A DNA stretch of 64,000 nucleotides from an uncultured Marivita sp. (GCF_947488135.1 NZ_CANKYW010000001.1:1054001-1118000); one strand, 5' to 3'; shown: positions 53,242 through 63,294, numbered from the stretch's first letter. Notes: a model not told the origin generated them from the sequence alone. Translations and numbers: made by a program.

Positions 53242-54492
53242 ATGGCTGAATACGTCCCTCTCGAACTGCCCGACGATCCGCGCCTCGCGCAAAACATCAT
53301 CCATTTCGCCCGCGCCCTGCGGCGGGCCGGCCTGCCCATCGGGCCGGGCCGAGTGATCGACGCCATCCGCGCGGTCGAGGCGGCCGGGTTCACCGAACGG
53401 ATGGATTTCTTCTGGACGCTGCACGCGTGCTTCGTGAACCGGCCCGAACACCGGGTGATCTTCGCCCAGGTGTTCCGGCTTTACTGGCGCGACCCGCGAT
53501 ACCTTGAGCACATGATGTCCTTCATGCTGCCCGCGATCCGCGGCGTGCAGGAGGAAAAATCAGCCGCCTCGGGTGAAAAGCGTGCCGCGCAGGCGTTGCT
53601 GGACGACCTGATGCCCGAGGTGCCCGAAAACGAACAGTCCGAGGAAGGCACCGAGATCGAGGTCAAATCGACCCTCACCATGTCCGCCGAAGAAAAGCTG
53701 CGCACGCTGGACTTCGAACAGATGAGCACTGCCGAGGTGGCCGAGGCGAAGAGGATGCTCGCCAGATTGACGCTGCCGGTGAAACCGATCCCGTCACGGC
53801 GCGGCAAGGCGTCGGTGCTGGGTAGGCAGGCCGATTTCCGGCGCACGCTGATGAAATCCATGCGGCAGGGGGGCGAGATCCGCACCATCGCCCGCAAGAC
53901 GCCGCGTCCGCGCTGGCCGAACCTCGTGGTGCTCTGCGACATCTCAGGCTCAATGAGCCAGTACAGCCGCATGGTGCTGCACTTCCTGCACGCCGTCGCC
54001 AACGAAAAGGGCGCGGGCTGGGCCAAGGTGCACGCCTTTACCTTCGGCACGCGCCTGACGAATATCACCCGCCATCTCGCGACCCGCGATGTGGATGCCG
54101 CGCTGAAATCCGCCGGGGCCGAGGCACAGGATTGGGAAGGCGGCACGCGGATCGGGCAATGCCTGCACGCCTTCAACCGCGACTGGTCGCGGCGTGTCAT
54201 GGGGCAGGGGGCCGTGGTGCTTCTCATCACCGATGGTCTGGACCGCGACGAGGCGGGTGCCTTGGAGAAAGAGATGGAGCGGCTGCACCTGTCTTCGCGT
54301 CGCCTGATCTGGCTCAACCCGCTTCTGCGCTGGGACGGGTTCGCGCCCAAGGCCACGGGCATTCGGGCGATGCTGCCCCATGTGGACAGCTTCCGCGCCG
54401 GTCATTCGATCCAGTCACTGGAAGAGCTGGCACTTGCGATATCCCGTCCCGATGATCCCGGCGAAAAAGCGCGGTTGATGGGAATGCTCTGA
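53242..54492 (+). CDS. CoxE-like von Willebrand domain protein
   Basis: The 416-residue protein starts MAEYVPLELPDDPRLAQNI. An N-terminal helical region (FARALRRAGLPIGPGRVIDAI) is followed by a VWA domain near residue 215 with VVLCDISGSMSQYSRM (MIDAS DxSxS), WEGGTRIGQCL and LLITDGLDRDEAG. This is the VWA-CoxE family that pairs with MoxR-type ATPases as a chaperone complex. It is cytoplasmic, with no signal peptide. The start is the first ATG of the frame; the ribosome site is separated by a hairpin. Confidence 0.92.
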   Translation: MAEYVPLELPDDPRLAQNIIHFARALRRAGLPIGPGRVIDAIRAVEAAGFTERMDFFWTLHACFVNRPEHRVIFAQVFRLYWRDPRYLEHMMSFMLPAIRGVQEEKSAASGEKRAAQALLDDLMPEVPENEQSEEGTEIEVKSTLTMSAEEKLRTLDFEQMSTAEVAEAKRMLARLTLPVKPIPSRRGKASVLGRQADFRRTLMKSMRQGGEIRTIARKTPRPRWPNLVVLCDISGSMSQYSRMVLHFLHAVANEKGAGWAKVHAFTFGTRLTNITRHLATRDVDAALKSAGAEAQDWEGGTRIGQCLHAFNRDWSRRVMGQGAVVLLITDGLDRDEAGALEKEMERLHLSSRRLIWLNPLLRWDGFAPKATGIRAMLPHVDSFRAGHSIQSLEELALAISRPDDPGEKARLMGML

Positions 54493-54684
54493 ACCGCGCC
54501 GTGCGGTCTCTGTCAGAACATCGAGGTCTCATCAGACGCGAAATCTTTGGACAGCGCGACCAATCTGGATTTCGCCCCCTCGCTGTCAAGGCCGCGACCA
54601 AGTCGGGCTTACCGGATATCCTTTGGAACAGGGATCGGGGCAGGCGCGTTCGACCACCAAAGCAATTCGCATTGGAGCCGTCAC

Positions 54685-55191
54685 ATGAAACCGATAGCCA
54701 CCGTCCTTGCCATGTGCATTCTGGCCGCCCCTGTCACCGCGCAGGATGGGGCCGGGACCATCACCGGCACACTGGACCTGAAACCGGCGCGATGGATCGT
54801 TGCAGGTGCGGGGGATGAGCCGACCAGCGGCTGGGCAGAAACAGATACCGGAACCGAAATCCGGCTCGTGGGCACGCCCGACGCGCAAGGTGACGGCGGA
54901 CCGGGAACACTGACACTCAAGATGGATGTCGAAACCGGAGCTGTCGCGGCGCGCGTGTCCGAGGTCGAGGTGACGCTTCAGCGCTCCGATGAAACCTGGG
55001 TCTCGAACAGTGAAACCATCGATCTGACCCTGGAAGCCTTTCAGCCATCCGGCAATGATGTGGTGGTCGCAGGCAGTTTCGTCACCACTGTCTTTGCCGA
55101 TTCCGTTGAGGGACTCGCGGCGGACAGCGGCAAAGGCCTCACCATTGATGGGAACTTTCAGGCAACCGTGCCAAAAGCGTCCGCACCATGA
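54685..55191 (+). CDS. Secreted hypothetical protein
   Basis: The 168-residue product has a signal peptide (MKPIATVLAMCILAAPVTA, mature start QDGAG). A mainly beta mature domain with many Asp, Thr and Val residues follows (LDLKPARWIVAGAGDEPTSGW and VAARVSEVEVTLQRSDETW). No cysteines remain in the mature part. TTGGAG lies before the ATG. It stands 192 bp downstream of the coxE-like gene and is convergent with the bactofilin gene. I do not recognise a family. Confidence 0.7.
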   Translation: MKPIATVLAMCILAAPVTAQDGAGTITGTLDLKPARWIVAGAGDEPTSGWAETDTGTEIRLVGTPDAQGDGGPGTLTLKMDVETGAVAARVSEVEVTLQRSDETWVSNSETIDLTLEAFQPSGNDVVVAGSFVTTVFADSVEGLAADSGKGLTIDGNFQATVPKASAP

Positions 55192-55255
55192 AGCCGCATC
55201 GCGATTGGAGTTTGATCGAACGACGCCTCGGCGCGGGTGCATCTGCCAACGCCGG

Positions 55256-55285
55256 AAAAGAAAAAGGCCGCCCGAAAGGCGGCCT
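55256..55285 (-). terminator. Rho-independent terminator of bactofilin operon
   Basis: On the minus strand an 8-bp stem AGGCCGCC/GGCGGCCT (55278-55285 with 55265-55272), with a 5-nt loop, is followed by TTTTCTTTT. It lies 25 nt after the bactofilin stop. Confidence 0.88.
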
Positions 55286-55309
55286 GTGTTGCGCGATGGC
55301 GGCTTTCGA

Positions 55310-55819
55310 TCAGCCGTTTGACGCTGCCGGAGCTGGGGCCGCTGCCGCAACCGGCTTGGCCTTGCCGCCGTTGAGCGGATCGTCCTGGCGCTGAACCGAG
55401 CCTTCGAAATGGGCACCGGATTCGATCGCGATGGTCTTGTGGATGATGTCACCCTCAACCCGTGCTGTCGCCGTCAGCCGCACCTTGAGACCGCGTACGC
55501 GACCCACGACACGGCCATTGACTACGACATCGTCAGCCACCACTTCGCCCTTGATCGTGGCACTCTCGCCGACGGTCAGCAGGTGCGCACGGATGTCGCC
55601 TTCGACGGTGCCTTCGACATTGATGTCGCCGGTTGTCTTGAGGTTGCCGGTGATATGCAGATCGCTCGACAGGATCGACGCGGCGGGTTTCGCCTTGGGC
55701 GCCGAGGCCTTGAATTCCGACGTCGAAGAGGAACGAGACGTGTCGGGTGCAGCCGGTTTCGGCGCGCTGGCCTCTTCGGTCTTCGGACCGGGCTCGTTGA
55801 TTTTGCTTTTAGAAAACAT
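55310..55819 (-). CDS. Bactofilin
   Basis: The 169-residue polymer-forming protein has a Pro/Ala/Ser-rich N-terminal tail. A right-handed beta-helix core follows (ILSSDLHITGNLKTTGDINVEG onward, with GDIRAHLLTVGESATIKGEV and GDIIHKTIAIESGAHFEGSV). An Ala/Pro tail ends it. Bactofilins form membrane-associated filaments that place peptidoglycan enzymes. The gene overlaps the upstream M23 peptidase by 11 bp; this bactofilin-M23 pairing is widespread and points to joint control of cell shape. Confidence 0.95.
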   Translation of the reverse strand: MFSKSKINEPGPKTEEASAPKPAAPDTSRSSSTSEFKASAPKAKPAASILSSDLHITGNLKTTGDINVEGTVEGDIRAHLLTVGESATIKGEVVADDVVVNGRVVGRVRGLKVRLTATARVEGDIIHKTIAIESGAHFEGSVQRQDDPLNGGKAKPVAAAAPAPAASNG

Positions 55820-57122
55820 CGTTTGCAGCCTTGATGTAGATCATGGGGTTGACAGGTTTGCCGCCGACACGGACTTCGTAGTGGAGATGGGTGCCGGTGG
55901 AGCGTCCGGTGTTCCCCATAGCAGAGATACGATCCCCGCGCGAGACCCTTTGGCCCTTTGTCACGTAGAGTTTTGAGTTATGCGCGTAGCGGGTTTCGAT
56001 GCCGAACTCATGCTGTATCTTGACGAGCCTACCATATCCTGACTGCCAACCCGCGTAGGTCACAACACCGTCCGCTGTCGCGTAGATCGGGGTGCCATGC
56101 GCGCCTGCGAAATCGGTGCCGGCATGTAGCCGACCCCAGCGATATCCGAATCCGCTGGTGAACCGGAACGAATCCTTGATCGGCATGGCGAAGGGCGCTT
56201 TTTCCGCCGCGATGCGGTAGAGGTTCAGGCGGTCCATCTGGTTGAGGATGCGGTTCGCGCGGAGCACGTCCTCGGACGGGTCTTCGCCCCGGGTCGAGAA
56301 GCTGAGTGGCATCAGCGGGCCACCCTGGCCGGAATAGCCGCGCCGCACTTCGTTCAGAATACGGTCTGGATTCATGCCTGCGGCTTCGAACATCTTGTCG
56401 AGCGGCTCGACAGACACGGTCATCGCTTCCTCGAGCTGTCGGAAGATCGTATCGTTCTTTTCTTCCATCAGCTTGATTTCGGTCGCCATCTCGTCGGCGC
56501 GGATCAAGGCGTCCTGCGCGTCGGCGACGACCTGATCGCGCTCTTCGGCGGTGCGGGCGAGGGCTGCGGACAGGAAATCCAGCGTTGCGGTATCGATGGC
56601 GCCAGATGAGGCGATTCCGGTGCCGCCGTCTTCGATGTCGGCCAGCAATGAGGCCAATTCGGTACGCACATCCTCGCGCGACCGGATCGCGTCGCGCAGT
56701 TTCAACTGCACCGCCTCCAGCCCGGATTCCAGCTCGACCCGTCGCGTTTCGGCATCCAGCAGTTTGGATTGCATCACCGAGACCTGCTCGAGCGCGGTGT
56801 TGAAGCGTTCCTGAGCCGCAATCGCCTCTGCGGCGCGGGCGTTGCGTTCCTCCGACAGGACGTTGAGGCGCATCTGGTACGTCTCAAGATCCCGTCGTGC
56901 CTGTTCGCGGAAATTGCCGGACCCGATCGAGTCCATGAGCAACACGGCGGTGGCGATGATGCTCCAGGCCAAAACAAGCGAGGCGCCCCCGAAGGCGAGC
57001 GCCTGTGTGCTGGATTTCAGTCGGATGAACCGGGTGTCGGTGTCGGAGCGCAGAAACAATCGGCGTTCCGGAAAAAAGCGTTCAAGTATGCCATGCAGTT
57101 TAATCGCAAGACGTGTGCGCAC
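55809..57122 (-). CDS. M23 peptidase with coiled coil, bactofilin partner
   Basis: The 437-residue protein starts at a GTG. It has one membrane segment (SLVLAWSIIATAVLLMD near residue 50), a periplasmic coiled coil (about residues 70-240) and a C-terminal M23 domain. The M23 zinc ligands are intact: HAGTDFAGAHGTP, and HLHYEVRVGG at the end. It should cut peptide cross-links in peptidoglycan, unlike the degenerate NlpD-like protein at 34-35 kb. The overlap with bactofilin suggests that the filament localises it. An ATG-initiated alternative is not evident nearby. Confidence 0.92.
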   Translation of the reverse strand: MRTRLAIKLHGILERFFPERRLFLRSDTDTRFIRLKSSTQALAFGGASLVLAWSIIATAVLLMDSIGSGNFREQARRDLETYQMRLNVLSEERNARAAEAIAAQERFNTALEQVSVMQSKLLDAETRRVELESGLEAVQLKLRDAIRSREDVRTELASLLADIEDGGTGIASSGAIDTATLDFLSAALARTAEERDQVVADAQDALIRADEMATEIKLMEEKNDTIFRQLEEAMTVSVEPLDKMFEAAGMNPDRILNEVRRGYSGQGGPLMPLSFSTRGEDPSEDVLRANRILNQMDRLNLYRIAAEKAPFAMPIKDSFRFTSGFGYRWGRLHAGTDFAGAHGTPIYATADGVVTYAGWQSGYGRLVKIQHEFGIETRYAHNSKLYVTKGQRVSRGDRISAMGNTGRSTGTHLHYEVRVGGKPVNPMIYIKAANDVF

Positions 57123-57336
57123 CTGTATGTTCCTCTTTCCCGTCCCTTGGGCCGCGCCTCTAAAGCCCCAACTCCGGGCGCGTATCCGTTACGGCTCTAC
57201 CGAGACATTCAGAAATTGGCAACGTTTTTGGACCAGTGAGTCGGCACCCCGCGCGATCCCCCGCCGAATTGGCAAGATTTCGCCGATTTTTGCGCGACTT
57301 AGAGAAGGTTGTCGAAAAGCCACAGAGCGGCGCCTT

Positions 57337-58149
57337 CTAGGTGCCGACCTCGGTCAGTGGCCAGTAAAAGTCCGGCGGAAGCCCCGCTTCGGCGCGTTTT
57401 TCCTCGTTGAACGGCGGTTTCAGAGCGCCTTTGAAGTATGTTCTGACGAGGCCGTGAAAGGTGTCTTTGGGGTCCTGGTCGTGGCGGCCGCAGAGAAAGT
57501 GAAACCATTTCGATCCATAAGCGACGTGGCCGACCTCTTCGCTGTAGATGGTTTCAAGCGCCGCCACCGCGCCCGCGTCGCCCGCCTTGCGGAAGATCTC
57601 GATCATGCCCGGCGTCACGTCCAACCCGCGCGCTTCGAGCACCATGGGCACCACGGCCAAGCGGCCCATGAAGTCGTCCGCCGTGTCCTCGGCCGCGCGC
57701 CACATGCCCGCATGGGCCGGCAAGGCACCGTAGAAGCTGCCCTGCGCTTCGAGGCAATCGCACATCAGGTTGAAGTGTTTGGACTCCTCGTCTGCCGCCT
57801 TGACCCAATCGTCGTAGAACCCGGCGGGCATGGGAATACCGGCGAAACGCGGGATGATGTCCCAATGCAAATCCACCGCGTTAAGCTCGATATGCGCCAC
57901 CGCGTGCAGCAGGGCGATACGTCCCTGAGGGCTTCCCGGTTTGCGTTTCGGCACGTCGCGCGGATCGAGCAACTCCGGCGCATCGGGCCGGGAGGGGCGC
58001 AGGGGAGGCGTTGCGCGCCCCAACGCGATCGGTGTGCCCGCGGCGCGTGCCGCAAACCATTGCGCCGCGTAGTCGCGCGATTTCGCGGTCTTGGCCCGTC
58101 CGTCGGCAGTGGTCAGAACATCCACTGCCATATCGCAAAGAGTTTTCAT
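57337..58149 (-). CDS. DUF455 ferritin-like protein
   Basis: The 270-residue protein contains the DUF455 metal-binding helices: HAVAHIELNAVDLHWD, ADEESKHFNLMCDCLEAQGS and YSEEVGHVAYGSKWFHFLC give the ExxH-type ligands of a ferritin-like four-helix bundle. The family is related to di-iron hydroxylases such as MiaE, but its substrate is unknown. The ATG begins MKTLCDMAVDVL. A 214-bp gap separates it from the M23 gene, and nothing was recognised there. Confidence 0.9.
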   Translation of the reverse strand: MKTLCDMAVDVLTTADGRAKTAKSRDYAAQWFAARAAGTPIALGRATPPLRPSRPDAPELLDPRDVPKRKPGSPQGRIALLHAVAHIELNAVDLHWDIIPRFAGIPMPAGFYDDWVKAADEESKHFNLMCDCLEAQGSFYGALPAHAGMWRAAEDTADDFMGRLAVVPMVLEARGLDVTPGMIEIFRKAGDAGAVAALETIYSEEVGHVAYGSKWFHFLCGRHDQDPKDTFHGLVRTYFKGALKPPFNEEKRAEAGLPPDFYWPLTEVGT

Positions 58150-58308
58150 GGTCCCTCATCGCATGCTTGGCCGCGACCCGCAAAGCTCACGCCTGGTTTC
58201 TTTGGGCCTCGAATACCTCGGGAGGGTGAAGGTGGAACCCTCACGCGAGCCGCAGGCGCGCTCCGGTCGGCCCGGTCGCTCTGGGTAGCGCCCGATCCGA
58301 AACCTGGA

Positions 58309-58776
58309 CTAAAGCGCCTTCGCCGCCTCCAGCACCTCTTCGGCGTGACCCGGAACCTTGACCTTGCGCCATTGCCTGGCGATCCGGCCCTCTTCGTCGA
58401 TCAGGAAGGTCGACCGTTCGATCCCCATGAATTTTTTGCCGTACATGGATTTCTCTTTCCAGACGCCGAAATCCTCGGACGCCGTGCCGTGCTCGTCCGA
58501 GATCAGCGGGATGCGCAGCTTTTTCTTGACCATGAACTTCTCATGGCTGTCGAGGCTGTCCTTGGAGATGCCGAAAACCTTGACGCCGATCTGGGCGAAT
58601 TCGTCGTCGAGCGCGGTGAAGGCCTCGTTTTCCTTGGTGCAGCCGGAGGTATCGTCACGCGGGTAGAAAAAGAGCACGACCGGCGTGCCGCGCAGCTCGG
58701 ACAGCGTCACTTCGCTGTGATCGCCGCCTTGAACGGGAAGGGTGAAATCCGGTGCCAATTCCAGTGTATCGCTCAT
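58309..58776 (-). CDS. bcp: Peroxiredoxin Bcp/PrxQ, apparently one-cysteine form
   Basis: The 155-residue peroxidase starts MSDTLELAPDFTLP and has the active-site block FFYPRDDTSGCTKENEAF with the peroxidatic Cys. Many Bcp proteins have a resolving Cys five residues later (CxxxxC), but here that place is taken by Asn/Glu/Ala residues and no second Cys is seen. An external thiol would therefore be needed. The start was chosen for family fit; the open frame extends 35 codons upstream. Divergent from the AsmA-like gene by 81 bp. Confidence 0.93.
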   Translation of the reverse strand: MSDTLELAPDFTLPVQGGDHSEVTLSELRGTPVVLFFYPRDDTSGCTKENEAFTALDDEFAQIGVKVFGISKDSLDSHEKFMVKKKLRIPLISDEHGTASEDFGVWKEKSMYGKKFMGIERSTFLIDEEGRIARQWRKVKVPGHAEEVLEAAKAL

Positions 58777-58857
58777 GGCGCTATCCTTTGATTGAAGTAC
58801 GTCGGTAGGGTGATATCCCTGCGAGGCAGAGAATAACGCAAAAGGACGCCGCTTCCA

Positions 58858-61800
58858 GTGACGGAGCCGGAGCAGAGCCACGATATCAGCGACACGCCGC
58901 GCCGCAGGCGGCGGGGTCGGTGGGCGTTGGGCGTAACCACAGTGCTCGTGCTGAGCGTTCTGGTGGCGGGATGGGCGCTTGTCGGACGCAGCCTTTCGGC
59001 CCCGATCTGGGTCCGCGACACGGTCGAAGAAAGGCTGGCCGATGCCTTGCCCGGCTTTCGGGTGCTGTTCGGCGATGTGCAGGTGCGGCTGGAACAGGAC
59101 GGGCGGACGCGGATCATCCTGCTGGATGTCGATGTGCAGACGGCGACCGGTGCCCCTGTCGCGGTTCTGTCGGACGTCCAGATCGGGTTGACGGCCTACG
59201 ATCTGATCCGCCGTCAGATCGTCCTGCGCGACCTGAGCGTCAGCGGCGCGTTCGTCACCCTGACCCGCAACCGGGCCGGACAGTTGGGCCTCGCGCTGGG
59301 GGATGCCTTTGCGATGGACGGTGCCTCTCCCGATCTGCCGACGCTCGTGGCGCAGGTTGACGCTCTGTTGGTGGACGACCGACTGTCACGACTGCAAAGC
59401 GTCGAGGCCAATGCCCTGACGCTGCGGTTCGAGGATGCCCGCGCGCGGCGCGGCTGGACGGTGGATGGCGGGCGGCTTTTGCTGGAGCGTGAGAACGAGC
59501 AGTTGCGCCTCTCGGGGGACTTCGCGCTTCTGGGGGGCGGGGCGACGGCGACCCGGCTGCAACTCGACGCGTCCTCGGTGATCGGCGAGACGGAGGTGGC
59601 CTTCGGTGTCTCGCTCGATGACATGCCGTCACAAGACATTGCCACCCAAGGCCCGGCTCTGGCGTGGCTCGGGGCGTTGCGGGCGCCGATTTCGGGATCG
59701 CTGCGCGCTACCATGCAGCCCGATGGCGGGCTCGGTGTTCTAAACGCGACCTTGCAGATCGACGAGGGCGTCTTGCAGCCCACGCCCGAGACCCCGCCGG
59801 TGCCGTTCAACTCGGCACGCAGCTATTTCACCTTCGATCCGGACCGGTCCCAGATCACCTTTACCGAGCTTTCGGTGGACAGCGACCTGGTGCGCGCCGT
59901 CGCCGATGGGCGCGCGACCCTGGACGGGCTTCGCGATGGCATCCCGTCCGAGATGCTGGGACAGGTGCGGTTCAGCCTGCTCGAAGCCGCGCCGGACGCG
60001 CTTTTCGAGGCACCGTTGTCGCTGGACCGCGCAGAGCTGGACTTCCGGCTGCGGCTCAACCCGTTCGAACTCGATCTGGGTCGGGTCTGGATCGACGATC
60101 CGCAGGTCCCGCTGCGTATGACCGGGCGGCTTTTGGCGACCGAGGATGCGTGGGATTACGCGCTGGATGGCACTGTGGGCGTGCTGACGCCCGACGCTTT
60201 GTTGCGGCTCTGGCCGGTCACAATGGCCCCGCGCACCCGCGACTGGGTTGTGAACAATATCGAGGGTGGCGTCATAACGGAGGGGCAGTTCGCCCTGCGG
60301 TCGCAGGACCAGGCGCGCCCCGTGGTGTTCCTGAACGCGGCCTTCGATGAGGCGCAGGTTCGCTACACGCGTACCTTGCCGGTGGTCGAGCGCGGAAAGG
60401 GCACGCTGACGCTCAACGCGAACCGTCTGGCGGTGCGGGTGACCGAGGGCGAGATCACACCGCAACAGGGAGGCGTGCTCGACATCACGGGCAGCACGTT
60501 CGTCATTCCCGACACAAGGCAACGACCGCCGGAGGGGCAGGTTACGCTTGCCGGGGGCGGGCAGATCGAGGCGCTTCTGTCCTATCTCGACTCGCCGGGG
60601 CTCGAGATCATGCAAAAGGCGCGCCGCCCTGTGGACATCGTATCAGGCCGCGCGCGTTTCGATGGCTCGCTTATTCTGCCCCTGCGGCGTGGCCTGCGTC
60701 TGCCGGACATACAACTTGATGTCCGCGGGCGGGCGACCGGGGTCGTCAGTGACCAGATCATCCCGAACCGCGAGCTTACCGCGCGGATGCTGGACGTGTC
60801 GGTCACGAATGAGGCGTTGCGCATCTCGGGGCAGGCCGAGCTGTCGGGCGTCCCGTTCAACGGGTCCTGGACGCTGCCGATCCCAGCGCCGGGAGAGCCC
60901 GCGACCGACAGCATGGTCGAGGGCACCGTCACCCTGTCAGAGGCTGCGGCGCGGTCCTTCGGCGTGGCGCTGCCAGATGGCACAATCAGCGGGATCGGTC
61001 CGGCGGAGTTGCGCGTCGACCTGCGGCGCGGCGCGCCACCGGAGTTCGAACTCACCTCGCGGCTGTCCGGGATCGGCTTGTCCCTGCCAGCGATCGGCTG
61101 GACGCTGGCGCGCGGCACGACCGGCAGTCTGCGCGTCGCCGGTGTGCTCGACCGCCCGGCGCGGATCGACACACTTGCGCTGGACGCTCCGGGTCTGGAG
61201 GCGCAAGGGTCGGTTCGGCTTAATGCGGATGGGTCACTCGCCACAATCGATCTGGACCGGGTGCGCGCGGGCGGGTGGCTGGACGCGCCAGTGACGTTGA
61301 CCGGTCGCGGCGCCGGTGCAGCGACTGCCGTGCGGATCAGCGGCGGCACAATTGATCTGCGCAATGCGCCCTTCGGGCGGGGAAGCGGCGGTGGAGCAGG
61401 CGGGCGCGTGCCATTGTCGCTGGCGCTGGATCAGTTGCAGGTGTCCAACAGCATCCGCCTGACCGATTTCCGCGGCGATCTGCAATCCGGCGCAGGGTTG
61501 ACCGGCAACTTCACCGCAAGCGTGAATGGCAAGGCTCCCATCGTGGGTGAGGCGCTGGCGCAAGCCGGATCGACCGCGTTTCGCATCCGGTCGAATGACG
61601 CGGGCAAGGTGATCCGCGAGGCGGGGATTCTCAAGACCGTCGCAGGCGGTGACATGACGCTGGCGCTGGTGCCCGTGCCGGGACAACCGGGCAGCTATGA
61701 CGGGTCGCTCGATGTGGTGAACACGCGGTTGCGTAACGCGCCCGGGATTGCCTCGCTGCTGGATGCGATCAGTATCGTCGGGTTGCTGGACCAGCTCGAA

Positions 61801-62148
61801 GGGCCGGGAATCCTGTTCACCGAGGTCGAGGCGCGCTTCCGCTTGACGCCGGATCAGCTTTACCTGACCCGCTCAAGCGCGACCGGCCCGTCGATGGGCA
61901 TTTCGCTGGATGGCACCTACAACCTCGCGACCAGCACGTTGGACTTGCAGGGCGTCCTGTCGCCGATCTTTTTCCTTAACGGCATCGGCAGCATCTTCAC
62001 CCGCAAGGGTGAGGGGCTGATCGGGTTCAACTTCAACCTGACCGGCCCGGCAAGCCAGCCGAATGTCAGCGTGAACCCCTTGTCTGCCCTGACGCCGGGC
62101 ATGTTCCGCGAGATTTTCCGAAGACCGGCGCCTGTGCCGGGCGAGTGA
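58858..62148 (+). CDS. Large AsmA-like / YhdP (DUF3971) family protein
   Basis: The 1096-residue protein starts at a GTG with AAAGGA upstream. It has a single N-terminal membrane anchor (GVTTVLVLSVLVAGWALVG) and a very long periplasmic beta-rich part. A DUF3971-like region (about residues 250-600) and an AsmA-type C terminus (about 950-1090, with FNLTGPASQPNVSVNPLSALTPGMFREIF) are visible. Such proteins span the periplasm and move phospholipids to the outer membrane. Homologues are usually followed by unrelated genes; here queA follows after 96 bp. The identity as YhdP itself is likely but not certain. Confidence 0.85.
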   Translation: MTEPEQSHDISDTPRRRRRGRWALGVTTVLVLSVLVAGWALVGRSLSAPIWVRDTVEERLADALPGFRVLFGDVQVRLEQDGRTRIILLDVDVQTATGAPVAVLSDVQIGLTAYDLIRRQIVLRDLSVSGAFVTLTRNRAGQLGLALGDAFAMDGASPDLPTLVAQVDALLVDDRLSRLQSVEANALTLRFEDARARRGWTVDGGRLLLERENEQLRLSGDFALLGGGATATRLQLDASSVIGETEVAFGVSLDDMPSQDIATQGPALAWLGALRAPISGSLRATMQPDGGLGVLNATLQIDEGVLQPTPETPPVPFNSARSYFTFDPDRSQITFTELSVDSDLVRAVADGRATLDGLRDGIPSEMLGQVRFSLLEAAPDALFEAPLSLDRAELDFRLRLNPFELDLGRVWIDDPQVPLRMTGRLLATEDAWDYALDGTVGVLTPDALLRLWPVTMAPRTRDWVVNNIEGGVITEGQFALRSQDQARPVVFLNAAFDEAQVRYTRTLPVVERGKGTLTLNANRLAVRVTEGEITPQQGGVLDITGSTFVIPDTRQRPPEGQVTLAGGGQIEALLSYLDSPGLEIMQKARRPVDIVSGRARFDGSLILPLRRGLRLPDIQLDVRGRATGVVSDQIIPNRELTARMLDVSVTNEALRISGQAELSGVPFNGSWTLPIPAPGEPATDSMVEGTVTLSEAAARSFGVALPDGTISGIGPAELRVDLRRGAPPEFELTSRLSGIGLSLPAIGWTLARGTTGSLRVAGVLDRPARIDTLALDAPGLEAQGSVRLNADGSLATIDLDRVRAGGWLDAPVTLTGRGAGAATAVRISGGTIDLRNAPFGRGSGGGAGGRVPLSLALDQLQVSNSIRLTDFRGDLQSGAGLTGNFTASVNGKAPIVGEALAQAGSTAFRIRSNDAGKVIREAGILKTVAGGDMTLALVPVPGQPGSYDGSLDVVNTRLRNAPGIASLLDAISIVGLLDQLEGPGILFTEVEARFRLTPDQLYLTRSSATGPSMGISLDGTYNLATSTLDLQGVLSPIFFLNGIGSIFTRKGEGLIGFNFNLTGPASQPNVSVNPLSALTPGMFREIFRRPAPVPGE

Positions 62149-62244
62149 GGCCCCTTTGCAGTGTCCCGGAGGTGCTGACCGCTTTCGTTGGGCGTCGGAT
62201 TTCGGTAAAGGCGATGGCGACACGGCAGAAGCGGACCCGACCCG

Positions 62245-63294
62245 ATGAAACTCAGCGATTTCGATTTCGATCTTCCCGATGAGCTGATCGCCACGCGACC
62301 GGCCTCTCCCCGATCGTCCGCACGCCTGTTGCACGCCGAGGCCGGGGGGATCGCGGATCGGATCGTGAAAGACTTGCCTGAAATCCTGCGCCCGACCGAC
62401 CGGCTGGTGCTCAACGACACCAAGGTGATCCCAGCGCGGCTTTTCGGGGTGCGGCGGCGCACGGGGGCGGCAGGGCCGTCCGAAGCGAAGATCGAGGTCA
62501 CGCTTTTGGAACCGCAGGCGAGCGGCACATGGTCCGCGCTGGTCAAGCCGCTCAAGAAGCTGCGCGAGGATGAAACGGTGGTGTTCTCGTCCGATCTGAC
62601 GGCCGTTCTCGAAGGCCGGACCGAAGGGCAGGCGCTGTTGCGGTTCAACCTGACCGGGGCTGATTTCGACGCGGCGCTGGCCAAGGCGGGCGCGATGCCG
62701 CTGCCGCCCTATATCGCGGCCAAACGCGCCGCGGACGACAGGGACAAGGAAGACTACCAGACGATCTGGGCGCGCAACGCGGGCGCTGTTGCTGCGCCGA
62801 CCGCATCACTGCATTTCGACGAGGCGCTGGTGGCTGCCCTTAAAGCGCGCGGCGTGGGCATGAGCTTCGTCACCCTGCATGTCGGCGCGGGCACGTTTCT
62901 GCCGGTCAAGGTCGAAGACGTGACCACCCACAAGATGCATGCCGAGTGGGGCCGTGTTTCGGAAACCGCCGCCGCCGAGATCGCCGCGACCAAGGCCGCG
63001 GGCGGACGGGTGATCCCCGTGGGTACCACCGCGCTGCGCCTGATCGAGAGCGCGGCACGCGGCGGGTCGATCCAGCCTTGGGAGGGCGACACGGACATCT
63101 TTATCTATCCGGGGTTCAACTTTCGGGTGACGGACGGGTTGATGACCAATTTTCACCTGCCGAAATCCACCCTGATGATGCTGGTCTCGGCGTTGATGGG
63201 GCCGGAGCGGATCAGGGAGATCTACGCCCACGCGATTGAAAACCGGTACCGGTTCTTTTCCTACGGCGACAGTTCGCTGCTGATCCCCGCCTGA
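62245..63294 (+). CDS. queA: S-adenosylmethionine:tRNA ribosyltransferase-isomerase
   Basis: The 349-residue enzyme adds the ribosyl moiety of SAM to preQ1 in tRNA to form epoxyqueuosine. Motifs are [83 protein letters not shown] and [18 protein letters not shown]. Complete and of normal length. The start ATG is clear. The tgt gene often follows queA but is not next here; an MFS carrier is. Confidence 0.96.
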   Translation: MKLSDFDFDLPDELIATRPASPRSSARLLHAEAGGIADRIVKDLPEILRPTDRLVLNDTKVIPARLFGVRRRTGAAGPSEAKIEVTLLEPQASGTWSALVKPLKKLREDETVVFSSDLTAVLEGRTEGQALLRFNLTGADFDAALAKAGAMPLPPYIAAKRAADDRDKEDYQTIWARNAGAVAAPTASLHFDEALVAALKARGVGMSFVTLHVGAGTFLPVKVEDVTTHKMHAEWGRVSETAAAEIAATKAAGGRVIPVGTTALRLIESAARGGSIQPWEGDTDIFIYPGFNFRVTDGLMTNFHLPKSTLMMLVSALMGPERIREIYAHAIENRYRFFSYGDSSLLIPA

